From NCBI RefSeq assembly GCF_947488945.1, contig NZ_CANLBS010000014.1:62001-126000 (forward strand): a DNA stretch of 64,000 nt, in the 5' to 3' direction. Both the position numbers and the translations under genes were made by a program. This document shows, in pieces, positions 17,215-26,663 of this stretch (positions are counted from its first letter, which is position 1; each line of letters opens with the position of its first letter). The notes under the pieces are model-generated. The model saw nothing but the letters and a program-made list of their open reading frames with translations, had not been told where the DNA came from and did no database searches. This DNA is from an uncultured Streptomyces sp. GTDB taxonomy: Bacteria; Actinomycetota; Actinomycetes; Streptomycetales; Streptomycetaceae.

Positions 17215-18333
17215 TCAGACCGCCGTCGACCCGCCCGCCGTCGATCCGTCCGCCCCCGTGCCCGTTGCCCCCGTGCCCGTTGCCCCCGTGCCCGGCGCTT
17301 CCGCGCCCCGGGCCGTGGCCGCTCCGGGAACGTCCCCGTCCGTGTCCCGGCGGCGCATCGACAGCAGCAGGGTGACGGCGGTGCCGACCAGTGCCCAGGC
17401 GGCGAGGATCAGCAGGGAGCCGGTGACCGCGTTGCCCCGGAAGTACGCGATCGAGCGGGCCACCCAGGTGCCCGCGCCCGGGGGCAGGGCCGGGCCGATG
17501 GCGCGCCAGAAGTCCGGGAGCATCGGCAGCGGGAAGGCGCCGCCCGCGCTCGGGTTGCCGGCGATCACGATGATCAGGACGGCGAGGCCGATGCCGACGA
17601 TACCGGTGAGCGCCTGGAGGGCGAGGGTGATCATGCCGGTGGCGAAGACGACCAGCGCGCCGAGGCCCGCCAGCCCCCAGAAGCTGCCGGGCAGCGCGCC
17701 GAGGACCGGACCGATGATCAGTGCGCCGCCGATGCCGCCGAGGACCGAGTACAGCGCCATCACGCCGGTGCGGATCACCGCGCGCTGCCGGTTGGCGGGG
17801 CGGGAGCCCGCGCTGATCGCGAGGATCGAGGCGCAGAGGTAGCCGCCCACGCACCAGCCGACCACCAGGTAGAAGGACGACAGGCCGTCGAAGTCGTCGG
17901 GGGAGGCCGGGGCCACGTCCACGGCCCGGACCGTGCGCTGCTGGCCGGCCAGGACCTCGCGGGTGATCTTCTCCAGTGAGGTGGCGAGCGCGGAGCCGCC
18001 GCCGGAGGCGACCAGCACGGTGTCGGTGGTGCCCCTCGGGTCCACGACCAGGGCCCCGTCGATCTCGCGGTTCATGATCTGGTGCCGTGCCTCGGCCGCG
18101 CTGCTCACGGCCCGCGGGTCCAGCGGGCCGCCGGGCAGGCCGTCGAGCCGGCCGACCAGCTGCGCGGACACCTGCTGGGGCGCCACCACCCCGAACGGCA
18201 CGTCCGTGGGCTTCGGTTTGTGCAGGGCGCCGACGTAGGACGCGATGAACAGCAGTTGCAGCGCGAGTACGCCGACGACCAGCAGTGCGGCCCTCGGAGT
18301 GACGGCGTTCTTCACCTCGTCGACGAAAGTCAT
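17215..18333 (-). CDS. DUF3533/YhgE-Pip-like membrane protein
   Basis: 372 residues from ATG 18333 (MTFVDEVKNAV). The frame is open to 18465, but the extra residues look like untranslated leader. One helix near the N-terminus (RAALLVVGVLALQLLFIASY) is followed by a ~120-residue extracellular domain (PFGVVAPQQVSAQL, IDGALVVDPRG). Five more hydrophobic helices lie between residues ~155 and ~335. This is the layout of the ABC-2-type permease/YhgE-Pip group, which lacks an ATPase domain; the function of most members is not known. The C-terminus is low complexity, with repeated GTGAT units from a 15-bp DNA repeat. It is divergent from dnaE2, with 201 bp between the starts. Confidence 0.7.
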   Translation of the reverse strand: MTFVDEVKNAVTPRAALLVVGVLALQLLFIASYVGALHKPKPTDVPFGVVAPQQVSAQLVGRLDGLPGGPLDPRAVSSAAEARHQIMNREIDGALVVDPRGTTDTVLVASGGGSALATSLEKITREVLAGQQRTVRAVDVAPASPDDFDGLSSFYLVVGWCVGGYLCASILAISAGSRPANRQRAVIRTGVMALYSVLGGIGGALIIGPVLGALPGSFWGLAGLGALVVFATGMITLALQALTGIVGIGLAVLIIVIAGNPSAGGAFPLPMLPDFWRAIGPALPPGAGTWVARSIAYFRGNAVTGSLLILAAWALVGTAVTLLLSMRRRDTDGDVPGAATARGAEAPGTGATGTGATGTGADGSTAGGSTAV

Positions 18334-18459
18334 GCTCTCACGCTCCGTGCGCGCGGGGTCGCCCGCAGGTGGACGGGGCCGAATGGGGGAGCGGACCGGC
18401 CCGTCGCGGGGGGTCGCCGGGGCCTTTGTGAGGCTGCCGGGGCGGCCGCTCGTTCGATA

Positions 18460-18475
18460 TCGCACGAACGTTCGA
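18460..18475. promoter_or_regulatory. LexA (SOS) box candidate upstream of dnaE2
   Basis: TCGCACGAACGTTCGA matches the actinobacterial LexA box TCGAAC-N4-GTTCGA at 11 of 12 positions (C for A at position 4). It ends 59 bp upstream of the dnaE2 ATG. A TATGGT that could be the -10 element lies 10 bp downstream, so a bound repressor would cover the -35 region. The product encoded (mutagenic polymerase) is a classic SOS target. Confidence 0.65.
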
Positions 18476-18534
18476 AACTTGGTCTATGGTGGAGAGCCAG
18501 GGGGTGAGAGTGACGGAACGGTCAGGAGGTGCGG

Positions 18535-21500
18535 ATGTCCGGCTTCACGCATCTGCACACCGCGTCGGGGTTCTCCCTGCGGTACGGGGCCTCGCACCCC
18601 GAACGGCTGGCCGCGCGCGCCGCCGAGCGGGGGCTGGACGCCCTCGCGCTGACCGACCGGGACACCCTCTCCGGGGCGGTCCGCTTCGCCAAGGCGTGTG
18701 TGAGCGCCCGGGTCCGGCCGCTCTTCGGGGTGGAACTCGCGGTCGAGCAGGAGGCCTCGGACGAGGAGCGCGTGTCCCGGCCGCGCACCCCGGTGCGCGG
18801 CGGAGCGTTCGTCGACGAGTCCGCACCCCGCGTCACCTTCCTCGCCCGTGACGGGGCGCGCGGCTGGGCGGAACTCTGCCGTCTGGTGACCGCGGCCCAC
18901 GCCACTCCCGCAGGCCCCCCGGTGCTGCGGCGCGCCGACCTGCCCGCCGAAGGGCTCACCGTGCTGCTCGGACCCGCCTCCGACGTCGGACGGGCGCTGA
19001 GCGCCGGCCGCCCCGACCGGGCCGCCGCGCTGCTCGCCCCCTGGCGGCGGATCCACGGCGACGCGCTGCGCCTCGAAGCCGTCCACCACGGCCGCACCGG
19101 TACCGGCCCCGGCTCGCTGCGGCTGGCCGCCCGTACCGTCGGCTTCGCGGCCGAGCAGGGCGTCCGGGCGGTGCTGACCAACGCCGTCCGGTACGCCGAC
19201 GCCGGGCAGGGGCCGGTCGCCGACGTGCTGGACGCGGCGCGCCGGCTGGTCCCCGTGGACCCGCGCCGCACCCCGCTGGACAGCGGGGAACGCTGGCTCA
19301 AGGACGCCGCCGCCATGGCGGAGACCGCCGAGCGGATCACCGCCGCCGCCGGTCTCGGCCCCGGTGCCGGGGCCCGGCTCCTCGCCGAGACCCGGCGCAC
19401 CGCCGACGCCTGCCGGGTCGACCCCGCCGCCGACCTCGGCATCGGCTCCGTCCACTTCCCCGAACCGCACCTCGTCGGCGCGGACCGGCGCACCGCCCAG
19501 CGGGTGCTGGCCTCCCGCGCCGCCGCCGGCATGGTGCTGCGCGGCCACGACCGCAGCCGCGCGCACTGGGACCGGATGCACCGCGAGCTGGACATCATCG
19601 CCCACCACGGCTTCGCCTCGTACTTCCTGACGGTCGCCCAGGTCGTGGACGACGTGAAGGAGATGGGCATCCGGGTGGCCGCCCGCGGGTCCGGCGCCGG
19701 CTCCCTGGTCAACCACCTCCTCGGCATCGCGCAGGCCGACCCGGTCGAACACGGGCTGCTGATGGAGCGCTTCCTGTCCAAGCGGCGGTTCGTGCTGCCC
19801 GACATCGACATCGACGTCGAATCCGCCCGCCGGCTGGAGGTCTACCGCGCGATCATCGGCCGGTTCGGCTCCGAACGCGTCGCCACCGTCTCCATGCCCG
19901 AGACCTACCGGGTGCGCCACGCGGTCCGGGACGTCGGCGCCGCCCTGTCCATGGACCCCGCCGAGATCGACCGGCTCGCCAAGGCCTTCCCGCACGTCCG
20001 GGCCCGGGACGCCCGTGCGGCCATGGAGGAGCTGCCCGAACTGCGCGAGGTGGCGGCGTCCAAGGAGAGGTACGGCCGGATGTGGGAGTTGGTCGAGGCG
20101 CTGGACGCGCTGCCGCGCGGGATCGCCATGCACCCCTGCGGGGTGCTGCTCTCCGACGCCTCCCTGCTGCGCCGCACGCCCGTCGTGCCGACCAGCGGCG
20201 AAGGGCTGCCGATGGCGCAGTTCGACAAGGAGGACGTGGAGGACCTGGGGCTGCTCAAGCTCGACGTGCTGGGCGTACGGATGCAGTCGGCGATGGCGCA
20301 CGCCGTCGCCGAGGTCGGGCGCGCCTCGGGGGAGCGGGTGGACCTGGACGCGGTCGGCCCCGGCGACCCGGAGACCTACCGGCTGATCCGGTCCACCGAG
20401 ACGCTGGGCTGCTTCCAGATCGAGTCGCCGGGCCAGCGCGACCTGGTCGGCAGGCTCCAGCCCGCCACCTTCCACGATCTGGTCGTGGACATCTCGCTGT
20501 TCCGGCCGGGGCCGGTCGCCGCCGACATGGTGCGGCCGTTCATCGAGGCCCGGCACGGCCGCGCGCCGGTCCGCTACCCCCACCCCGACCTGGAGGAACC
20601 GCTGCGCGGCACCTACGGGGTGGTGGTCTTCCACGAGCAGATCATCGAGATGGTGGACATCATGACCGGCTGCGGCCGGGGCGAGGCCGACCGGGTGCGG
20701 CGCGGCCTCTCCGATCCGGAGAAGCGCGAGCTGATCAAGGTGTGGTTCGCGCGCCGGGCGCTGGAGCGCGGCTACCACATCGAGGTGGTCGCCCGCGCCT
20801 GGGAGATCATCGAGGCGTTCGGCTCGTACGGCTTCTGCAAGGCGCACGCCGTCGCCTTCGCGGTGCCGACGTACCAGTCCGCCTGGCTCAAGGCGCACCA
20901 CCCGGCCGCCTTCTACGCCGGGCTGCTCACCCACGACCCGGGGATGTACCCCAAGCGGCTGCTGCTCGCGGATGCCCGGCGGCGGGGCGTGCCGGTGCTG
21001 CCGCTGGACGTCAACCGGTCGGCGGCGGTCCACCGAATCGAACTGGTGTCTGATGAGAAGACCGGACGGGAGGTCTGGGGGCTCCGGCTGGCGCTCGCCG
21101 ACGTCCACGGCATCAGCGAGGCCGAGGTGGAGCGGATCGAGGCCGGGCAGCCGTACGCCTCGCTGCTGGACTTCTGGCAGCGCGCCCGCCCCGGAAAGCC
21201 CGCCGCCGAACGGCTCGCCCAGGTCGGCGCGCTGGACGCGTTCGGGGCCAACCGCCGCGACCTGCTGCTGCACCTGTCCGAGCTGCACCGCGCCCAGCGC
21301 GGTTCCGGACCGGGCGCCGGCGGCTCCCAACTCCCTCTGGGAGAAGGGCGGAAGACCGGGTCCATCGGGCTGCCCGACCTGAACGAGGCGGAACGCCTCA
21401 GCGCCGAACTCGGCGTGCTGAGCATGGACGTCTCCCGCCATCTGATGGGCGACCACCAGGCGTTCCTGGAGGAACTGGGCGTGTTCTCCGCCAAGCGGCT

Positions 21501-22008
21501 GCGGGACGCGCGGCACGGCGAGACCGTGCTGGTCGCCGGGGCCAAGGCGGCCACCCAGACGCCGCCGATCCGTTCGGGGCGGCGGGTCATCTTCACCACC
21601 CTGGACGACGGCACCGGCCTGGTCGACCTGGCGTTCTTCGACGACAGCCACGCCGCCTGCGCGCACACCGTCTTCCACTCCTGGCTGCTGCTGGTGCGCG
21701 GAGTCGTGCAGCGGCGCGGCCCCCGCAGCCTGAGCGTGGTGGGCTCCGCCGCCTGGAACCTGGCGGACCTCGTCGAACTGCGCCGCACCGGCGGACTCGA
21801 CGCGGTGGCGGCCCGGCTCGCCGAGGAACCGGCGGGACCGGACGGCGAGGAGGAGCGGCCGGCGGCCGGACCTCCCGCCGACCCGGGCCGGCGCATCCGG
21901 ATGTCCACCGGCTTCGAGATGAACCCCTGGGCGGACCTGCGCCCCGCGGGCGAAGGCCCGCCCACCGGAAGGAAGTTGTGGCACCGGAGTCCGGGGAGCG
22001 CGGGATGA
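18535..22008 (+). CDS. dnaE2: Error-prone DNA polymerase III alpha subunit DnaE2/ImuC
   Basis: 1157 residues. ATG 18535 is preceded by AGGAGG at 18524-18529; the GTG at 18529 overlaps that site, so it is not the start. The PHP domain at the N-terminus has HLHTASGFSLRYG and ALTDRDTL. The polymerase core carries the catalytic PDIDIDVE and fingers such as RGSGAGSLVNHLLGI. Next are helix-hairpin-helix and OB-fold segments (IFTTLDDGTGLVDLAFF). Size and the short C-terminus are those of DnaE2 (ImuC), the translesion paralogue, rather than replicative DnaE1 (~1180 residues with a longer tail). It overlaps the ImuB-like gene by ATGA at 22005. It acts with ImuB at the sliding clamp to copy damaged DNA and causes induced mutagenesis. 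A LexA-like box lies upstream. Confidence 0.92.
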   Translation: MSGFTHLHTASGFSLRYGASHPERLAARAAERGLDALALTDRDTLSGAVRFAKACVSARVRPLFGVELAVEQEASDEERVSRPRTPVRGGAFVDESAPRVTFLARDGARGWAELCRLVTAAHATPAGPPVLRRADLPAEGLTVLLGPASDVGRALSAGRPDRAAALLAPWRRIHGDALRLEAVHHGRTGTGPGSLRLAARTVGFAAEQGVRAVLTNAVRYADAGQGPVADVLDAARRLVPVDPRRTPLDSGERWLKDAAAMAETAERITAAAGLGPGAGARLLAETRRTADACRVDPAADLGIGSVHFPEPHLVGADRRTAQRVLASRAAAGMVLRGHDRSRAHWDRMHRELDIIAHHGFASYFLTVAQVVDDVKEMGIRVAARGSGAGSLVNHLLGIAQADPVEHGLLMERFLSKRRFVLPDIDIDVESARRLEVYRAIIGRFGSERVATVSMPETYRVRHAVRDVGAALSMDPAEIDRLAKAFPHVRARDARAAMEELPELREVAASKERYGRMWELVEALDALPRGIAMHPCGVLLSDASLLRRTPVVPTSGEGLPMAQFDKEDVEDLGLLKLDVLGVRMQSAMAHAVAEVGRASGERVDLDAVGPGDPETYRLIRSTETLGCFQIESPGQRDLVGRLQPATFHDLVVDISLFRPGPVAADMVRPFIEARHGRAPVRYPHPDLEEPLRGTYGVVVFHEQIIEMVDIMTGCGRGEADRVRRGLSDPEKRELIKVWFARRALERGYHIEVVARAWEIIEAFGSYGFCKAHAVAFAVPTYQSAWLKAHHPAAFYAGLLTHDPGMYPKRLLLADARRRGVPVLPLDVNRSAAVHRIELVSDEKTGREVWGLRLALADVHGISEAEVERIEAGQPYASLLDFWQRARPGKPAAERLAQVGALDAFGANRRDLLLHLSELHRAQRGSGPGAGGSQLPLGEGRKTGSIGLPDLNEAERLSAELGVLSMDVSRHLMGDHQAFLEELGVFSAKRLRDARHGETVLVAGAKAATQTPPIRSGRRVIFTTLDDGTGLVDLAFFDDSHAACAHTVFHSWLLLVRGVVQRRGPRSLSVVGSAAWNLADLVELRRTGGLDAVAARLAEEPAGPDGEEERPAAGPPADPGRRIRMSTGFEMNPWADLRPAGEGPPTGRKLWHRSPGSAG

Positions 22009-23018
22009 GCGGACGGGAGGACGACAGGCGGGCCGACGTGCTGTGCCTGCGGTTCAGCAGGATCGGCGGCGGCCCGGTGGAGGGGGCGGCCTACGAGGGG
22101 ATGCTCGCCCTGCTCGGCACCTTCACCCCGGTGGTCGAGGCCGCCCCGCCGGACACCGCGCTGGCCGACGTGCGCGGGGCGCTGCGCTACTTCGGGCAGG
22201 ACGCCCGGGGCCTGGCCTCCCTGATCCGGGTCCGCGCACTCGCCCTGCACGGCGTGGACTGCGCGATCGGCGCCGCCGAGAACCCCCTGCTGGCACGGGC
22301 CGCCGCACGGCTCGCGGCACCGGGGGCGACCTTCGTGGTGCCCGGCGGCGAAGGGGCCGCCTTCCTCGCGCCCCGGCCGGTCGTCGCGCTGGAGGGCGTC
22401 GGGGCCGCCACCGCCCGCACCCTGTGCGGATACGGGCTCGACTCCGTCGGCAAGGTCGCCGCCGCCCCGCTCGCCACCCTCCAGCGGATCTCCGGGGTGC
22501 GGGCCGGACGCGAACTGTGGGAGCGCGCCAACGGCGTCGACCGGTCCTCCGTGGTGCCGAACGCCGCCGCCCGCTCGATCGCCTCCGAGCGCTCCTTCCC
22601 GCGCGACGAACTGGACCCGGAGCAGCACCGCCGGGCCCTGCTGTCGCTCACCGAGGAACTGGGCGTCCGGCTGCGGGGCGACGGACAGGTGTGCCGCTCG
22701 CTCGCGGTCTCCGTACGGTTCGCCGACCGCAAGGGCTACTCCACGCTCACCCGCAGCCGTACGCTCCCCGAGCCCACCGCCCACTCCGCCGCGCTCACCG
22801 CGCTCGCCTACCGGGTCCACGAGTCCTTCGGGCTGCAACGCGCGCGCGTGCGGGGCATCGGGCTGCGGGCCGAAGGGCTGACCGACGCCGAACGCGCCGC
22901 CCACCAGCTCACCTTCGACCCCGCGGACGAACGGGCGCGCCGCATCGAGGCGGTCTCCGACCGGCTGCGCGCCCGGTTCGGTCCGCAGGCGGTGAAACCG
23001 GGGCGGCTCGCCGCCTGA
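22005..23018 (+). CDS. imuB: ImuB-like Y-family polymerase homologue lacking catalytic carboxylates
   Basis: 337 residues from ATG 22005, overlapping the dnaE2 stop, with GGGGAG 6 bases upstream. GTG 21978 with its own GGAAGGAAG is an alternative. Y-family fold elements are visible (thumb ALEGVGAATARTLCGYGLDSVGK, split as ALEGVGAATARTLCGYGL; little finger SIASERSFPRDEL). However, the first metal-binding motif is replaced by VLCLRFSRIGG and the SxDE motif by VRGALRYFG, so no catalytic Asp/Glu pair is seen. That is the hallmark of ImuB, which does not polymerise but bridges DnaE2 and the beta clamp. Near the C-terminus AHQLTFDP could be the clamp-binding peptide. No ImuA or RecA-like partner is adjacent. 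Confidence 0.8.
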   Translation: MSGREDDRRADVLCLRFSRIGGGPVEGAAYEGMLALLGTFTPVVEAAPPDTALADVRGALRYFGQDARGLASLIRVRALALHGVDCAIGAAENPLLARAAARLAAPGATFVVPGGEGAAFLAPRPVVALEGVGAATARTLCGYGLDSVGKVAAAPLATLQRISGVRAGRELWERANGVDRSSVVPNAAARSIASERSFPRDELDPEQHRRALLSLTEELGVRLRGDGQVCRSLAVSVRFADRKGYSTLTRSRTLPEPTAHSAALTALAYRVHESFGLQRARVRGIGLRAEGLTDAERAAHQLTFDPADERARRIEAVSDRLRARFGPQAVKPGRLAA

Positions 23019-23047
23019 CGTACGGACGGCAGGACGCCCCGGACCGC

Positions 23048-24376
23048 TCAGCCGGCCGACCGCCCCAACAGCGCTTCCACCAGGGTGGATTCGGCCAACC
23101 GGAGGCTGCGGCCGTCGGCGAACACCGCCTCGCCGTCCACCAGCACCGTGTCGACGGTGCGGGTGCTCGCACAGGTCAGCAGCGTCGCCCCCGGATCGCG
23201 TACCGGCAGGCAGGCGAAGTCCCTCTCGAACCGGTGGAGCACGAGATCCGCCCGGGCTCCCGCGACCACCCCGTCCGGCACCGGGTCGAGACCGAGCGCC
23301 GAGGACGCGCCGTCGGTGGCCATTGCCATCATCGCCCCGAACCCCAGCAGGTCGGCCTGCCGGTGCGCCGCGCGCTGGAGGTAGGAGCCGATCCGCAGGG
23401 CCTCCAGCATGTCCTGGGTGTCGTTGCTGGCCGCCCCGTCGACCCCCAGCCCGACGCGCAGCCCGGCCGCCAGCATCTCGGGGACGGGAGCGATGCCGCT
23501 GCCGAGCCGCATGTTGCTCAGCGGGTTGTACGAGACCGCCACCCCGTGGCGGGCGAGGACCTCTTGGCCCGCCGCGTCCAGTTCCACGCAGTGCACCGCG
23601 AGCAGCCGGTCCCAGAGGAACCCGGCGGCCTCCAGGAAGCCGACCGCGCCCGTCCCCGCGTGCTCACGGCACGCCAGCTCGTCCGTCGCCGTCTCCAGCA
23701 GGTGGAGGGAGACCGGGAGCCCGCGTTCCTCCGCGAAGGCGCGTACCTCGCGCATCCCGGCGGGCGTCAGCGAACGCGGATTGGGGACGGCCAGGCCCAC
23801 CGAGATCCTGCTGCCCGCCGTCGCCGCCCGGATTCCGTCCGTGTGGGCCAGCACCTCGTCGAGCGGCTGCATCAGCCGGGGGTCGAACCCCCACTTGCGG
23901 GTCACGTCCGGCCGGTCCGCGACCCCGCGGCAGAACACCGCCCTGATGCCGGTGTCGTGGAGCGCGCGCAGCACCGCGTCGTGGACCTCGGGATCCGGGT
24001 GCGGCCACATGTGCTCGACCAGCGTCGTCGTCCCGCTGCGGAGCGCCTCGGTGCTCGCGGCGGCCGCCGCCGCGTACGCTTGGCCGGGCGTCAGCGCGAC
24101 CGTCTCCTCTCCCACCAGCCGCAGCCACGACAGCAGCGGCCGGCCCTCGCCGATGCCCCGCATCCCGGCCTGGTGGAGATGGGTGTGGGTGTTGACGAAG
24201 CCGGGCACGAGATGGCCGCCCGACCCGTCCAGGACGACCGCGTCCGGGTCCGGGGGCACACTGCCGGCGGGGGTCAGCGAGACGACGCGCCCCCCGCCCA
24301 GCCGGACGTCCTGCCCGGTCAGCCAGCCTCCCGCGCTCCACACGGTGACGTCGGTGATCAGATCGACCGTACGCAT
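23048..24376 (-). CDS. Amidohydrolase, probable nucleobase deaminase (8-oxoguanine deaminase/TrzA-like)
   Basis: 442 residues from ATG 24376. Metal-site motifs of the amidohydrolase superfamily are in order: VPGFVNTHTHLHQ (about 57-69), SLHLLE, AVHCVELD with the second His, and GVDGAASND with the Asp. The N-terminal and C-terminal beta-sandwich strands (LDGSGGHLVPG; TVDTVLVDGEAVFADG) are present. HTHLHQ and GVDGAASND are typical of the ATZ/TRZ-like guanine, 8-oxoguanine and S-adenosylhomocysteine deaminase branch. The start overlaps the stop of the upstream NCS2 nucleobase permease (TGATG), so uptake and deamination of a purine or oxidised purine in the cytoplasm is likely. Exact substrate cannot be fixed by eye. 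Confidence 0.8.
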   Translation of the reverse strand: MRTVDLITDVTVWSAGGWLTGQDVRLGGGRVVSLTPAGSVPPDPDAVVLDGSGGHLVPGFVNTHTHLHQAGMRGIGEGRPLLSWLRLVGEETVALTPGQAYAAAAAASTEALRSGTTTLVEHMWPHPDPEVHDAVLRALHDTGIRAVFCRGVADRPDVTRKWGFDPRLMQPLDEVLAHTDGIRAATAGSRISVGLAVPNPRSLTPAGMREVRAFAEERGLPVSLHLLETATDELACREHAGTGAVGFLEAAGFLWDRLLAVHCVELDAAGQEVLARHGVAVSYNPLSNMRLGSGIAPVPEMLAAGLRVGLGVDGAASNDTQDMLEALRIGSYLQRAAHRQADLLGFGAMMAMATDGASSALGLDPVPDGVVAGARADLVLHRFERDFACLPVRDPGATLLTCASTRTVDTVLVDGEAVFADGRSLRLAESTLVEALLGRSAG

Positions 24377-25806
24377 CAGGACGCCTCCCCGTCCGTGACG
24401 CCCGCGCCCGCCGCGGCGCCGTCGCCCCGCCGTTCTCCGGCCGGGTCCGGGCCGGGACCGGGATCCGGGTCCGGCCGCCGGCCGCCGTGGAAGAGCAGGT
24501 TGAGGGCGAACGCGACCAGCCCGGTGGCGGCGATCCCGCTGTCCAGCACCGTACGCACGGAGTCGGGCAGCGGCGCGTAGAACTCCGGCGCGCCCACCGG
24601 GATCAGGCCCGCCCCGAACGCCAGGGCCACGGTCAGCAGATTGCGCCCGTCGGTCAGGTCGGCCCGCGCCAGGACGCGCAGCCCGACCGCGCCGACGGTG
24701 CCGAACATCACCAGCGACACCCCTCCCAGCACCGGCCCCGGAACGGCCGCCACGGCCGCCCCCAGCGCCGGCACGAACGCCAGGAGGACCATCAACGCAC
24801 CGCTCAGCGCCACGACATGACGGCTCATCACCTTGGTGACGCTGACCAGGCCCACGCTCTGCCCGAACGTGACGATCGGGAACGACGACAGGCCGCCGGA
24901 CAGCACGGTCGCCGCCCCGTCCGCGCGCAGCGCCCTGGTGACCGTGGGCCCGTCCTCGCCGCGCCCCACGATCTGCCCGACGGCCAGCGTGTCGCCCACC
25001 GACTCGACCATGTTCACCAACTGCACGACGAGCATGGCCACGATCGCCGGCACGACGAACACCGGAGCGCCGAACGCGACGGGGTCCGGCAGCGCCACCG
25101 CCGACGCCTCACCCACGCCGGAACCGTCGAACAGCCCCAGGGGGACGGCCAGCGCGGTCCCGGCCGCCAGCCCGATCAGCACGGCGAAGCGGCCGACGGT
25201 CGGCGGCGCCAGCCGTTCCACCAGGATCACCAGCACCACCGTCACGGCGGCCAGCGCCAGCCCCTTCGCGCCCGAACCGCCCTCGTCGTGGCCGGTGACG
25301 AGCCCGGCGGCGGACGGGACGAGCGAGAAGCCGATCACCGCGATCACGGTGCCGGTGACGAGCGGCGGGAAGAGGTGCAGGCACCGCCCGAACCAGGGGG
25401 CGACCGCCACCGTCACCACCCCCGCGACGATCGTCGCCCCGAACACGGCGGCCAGGCCGTGCTCCTTCCCGATCAGCACGGCGGGGGTGATCGCGGTGAA
25501 GGTGGAACCCATCACGATCGGCAGCCGCGCGCCGAGCGCGCGTACGCCCAGCGTCTGCAGCAGGGTGGCGATCCCGCTGACCAGCAGGTTGGCGCTGATC
25601 AGCAGTCGTATACGGTCCTCCGGCAGGCCGAGGGCCATGCCGACCAGCAACGGCATGGTGGCCATGCCGGAATAGGCGACCAGCAGATGCTGGAGGCTCA
25701 GCGGCACCATGCGGTGCAGCGGCGGCCGTACGTCGACGGGGTGCGGCTGGACGGGCTGCGGCGTGGACTCGGCGTCCGGCACGGCGGCATGCGTAGGGGC
25801 GGCCAT
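24376..25806 (-). CDS. NCS2 family nucleobase:cation symporter
   Basis: 476 residues from ATG 25806, with GGGAGGA 4 bases upstream. About 12-14 hydrophobic helices. Family marks are LQHLLVAYSGMATMPLLVG, GSTFTAITPAVLIGK, TGTVIAVIGFSL and the signature VNMVESVGDTLAVGQIVGRG near helix 8-9. The N-terminal 30 residues and the C-terminal 45 (Pro/Gly/Asp rich) are cytoplasmic tails. It imports a xanthine, uric acid or uracil-type base with protons. The downstream deaminase-type amidohydrolase is translationally coupled by a TGATG overlap. Confidence 0.9.
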   Translation of the reverse strand: MAAPTHAAVPDAESTPQPVQPHPVDVRPPLHRMVPLSLQHLLVAYSGMATMPLLVGMALGLPEDRIRLLISANLLVSGIATLLQTLGVRALGARLPIVMGSTFTAITPAVLIGKEHGLAAVFGATIVAGVVTVAVAPWFGRCLHLFPPLVTGTVIAVIGFSLVPSAAGLVTGHDEGGSGAKGLALAAVTVVLVILVERLAPPTVGRFAVLIGLAAGTALAVPLGLFDGSGVGEASAVALPDPVAFGAPVFVVPAIVAMLVVQLVNMVESVGDTLAVGQIVGRGEDGPTVTRALRADGAATVLSGGLSSFPIVTFGQSVGLVSVTKVMSRHVVALSGALMVLLAFVPALGAAVAAVPGPVLGGVSLVMFGTVGAVGLRVLARADLTDGRNLLTVALAFGAGLIPVGAPEFYAPLPDSVRTVLDSGIAATGLVAFALNLLFHGGRRPDPDPGPGPDPAGERRGDGAAAGAGVTDGEAS

Positions 25807-26139
25807 CGTTCCTCCCGGTTGGTTCACGGTGGAAGACGGCTGGTTCGCGCGGCCCCGGAGCGCGCTCGCGCGCGGCCCCGGACGGTCCGGTCGCCCGTCG
25901 GCCGTTACAGCCATGACCGACGTGGAGCCGACCGTAGAAGGCCGGTGTTTCCGGCGCGTTGCCCCGGCGCAACGGGTCGCGCACGTCCCCGGCCGCCACC
26001 GGGAAGCCGGGCGGCACCGCCGCGCGGCGGGGAGACGCGGACGGGGGGACGGGGACGGGGGGACGCGGCCGGACGAATCCGGCGCCGGCCGCCGTGTCGC
26101 CGGACGGCGCGGGCCGCCCGGCCGGGGCAGCATGGGCCG
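25807..26139. other. 333-bp intergenic region with an inverted repeat
   Basis: The spacer between the divergent permease gene and the small gene at 26140 holds no coding region I can support. An inverted repeat CGTTGC (25957-25962) / GCAACG (25969-25974) lies about 150 bp upstream of the permease ATG and could be an operator for the permease-deaminase operon. No riboswitch fold is recognised. Confidence 0.35.
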
Positions 26140-26460
26140 ATGGAATCCTCTGCGCAGCCGGAGCGGACGCCCGACGGCCGGTACATCGTGGTGCGCGGCC
26201 GGCGCTGGCGGGCGACCGACCCGGAGATCCCGGAGGACGTCGCCGCCGTTCTGCGCCGCCACCTCGCGGCGGCCCGGCGCGCGGTGGCCGCCTCGCACCG
26301 CGACCAGGACCCGGAGGCCGAGAAGACGGCCCGCGGCCGGGTGCGGACGGCGAAGGCGGCCCTCGGCGAACGCGGCACCCCCTGGTGGGAGCAGACCCCC
26401 GCCGAACGCCGCAGACGCTGGGAGACCGGCGCGGCGGAGCTGGACGCGGACCCTTCCTGA
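26140..26460 (+). CDS. Conserved small actinobacterial hypothetical protein
   Basis: 106 residues from ATG 26140. The sequence TPDGRYIVVRGRRWRATDPEI continues with a helix rich in Ala/Arg (VLRRHLAAARRAV) and ends TPWWEQTPAERRRRWE. I recall this pattern as a widespread Streptomyces protein of unknown role. Highly charged, no membrane segment, no cysteine. The frame is open far upstream, but that stretch is a shadow of the permease gene; the chosen ATG is the first that fits the conserved N-terminus. Ribosome site weak. Confidence 0.6.
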   Translation: MESSAQPERTPDGRYIVVRGRRWRATDPEIPEDVAAVLRRHLAAARRAVAASHRDQDPEAEKTARGRVRTAKAALGERGTPWWEQTPAERRRRWETGAAELDADPS

Positions 26461-26663
26461 GCGTGCCCCGGCTCAAGCGGGCTCGCCCCAAGCGGAACCC
26501 GGCCCCTCCACCGGGACCTCTCCGTCGCACGGTCCCCGCCCCTGCCGCCGGCCTTCCACCGTAAGGCCGCCGGACGGGGGAACGTCGCGCCGTCGGGGCG
26601 TGCGGCCGCACCCCTTGCCGCGAAACCGGCCGGGGCGCCCGACTACCGGCCAAAGGGCCCTGA

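Noticed and set aside
18484..21984. An 1166-codon minus-strand frame opposite dnaE2
   Set aside because: Shadow of dnaE2; His/Arg/Gly-rich, no recognisable motif.
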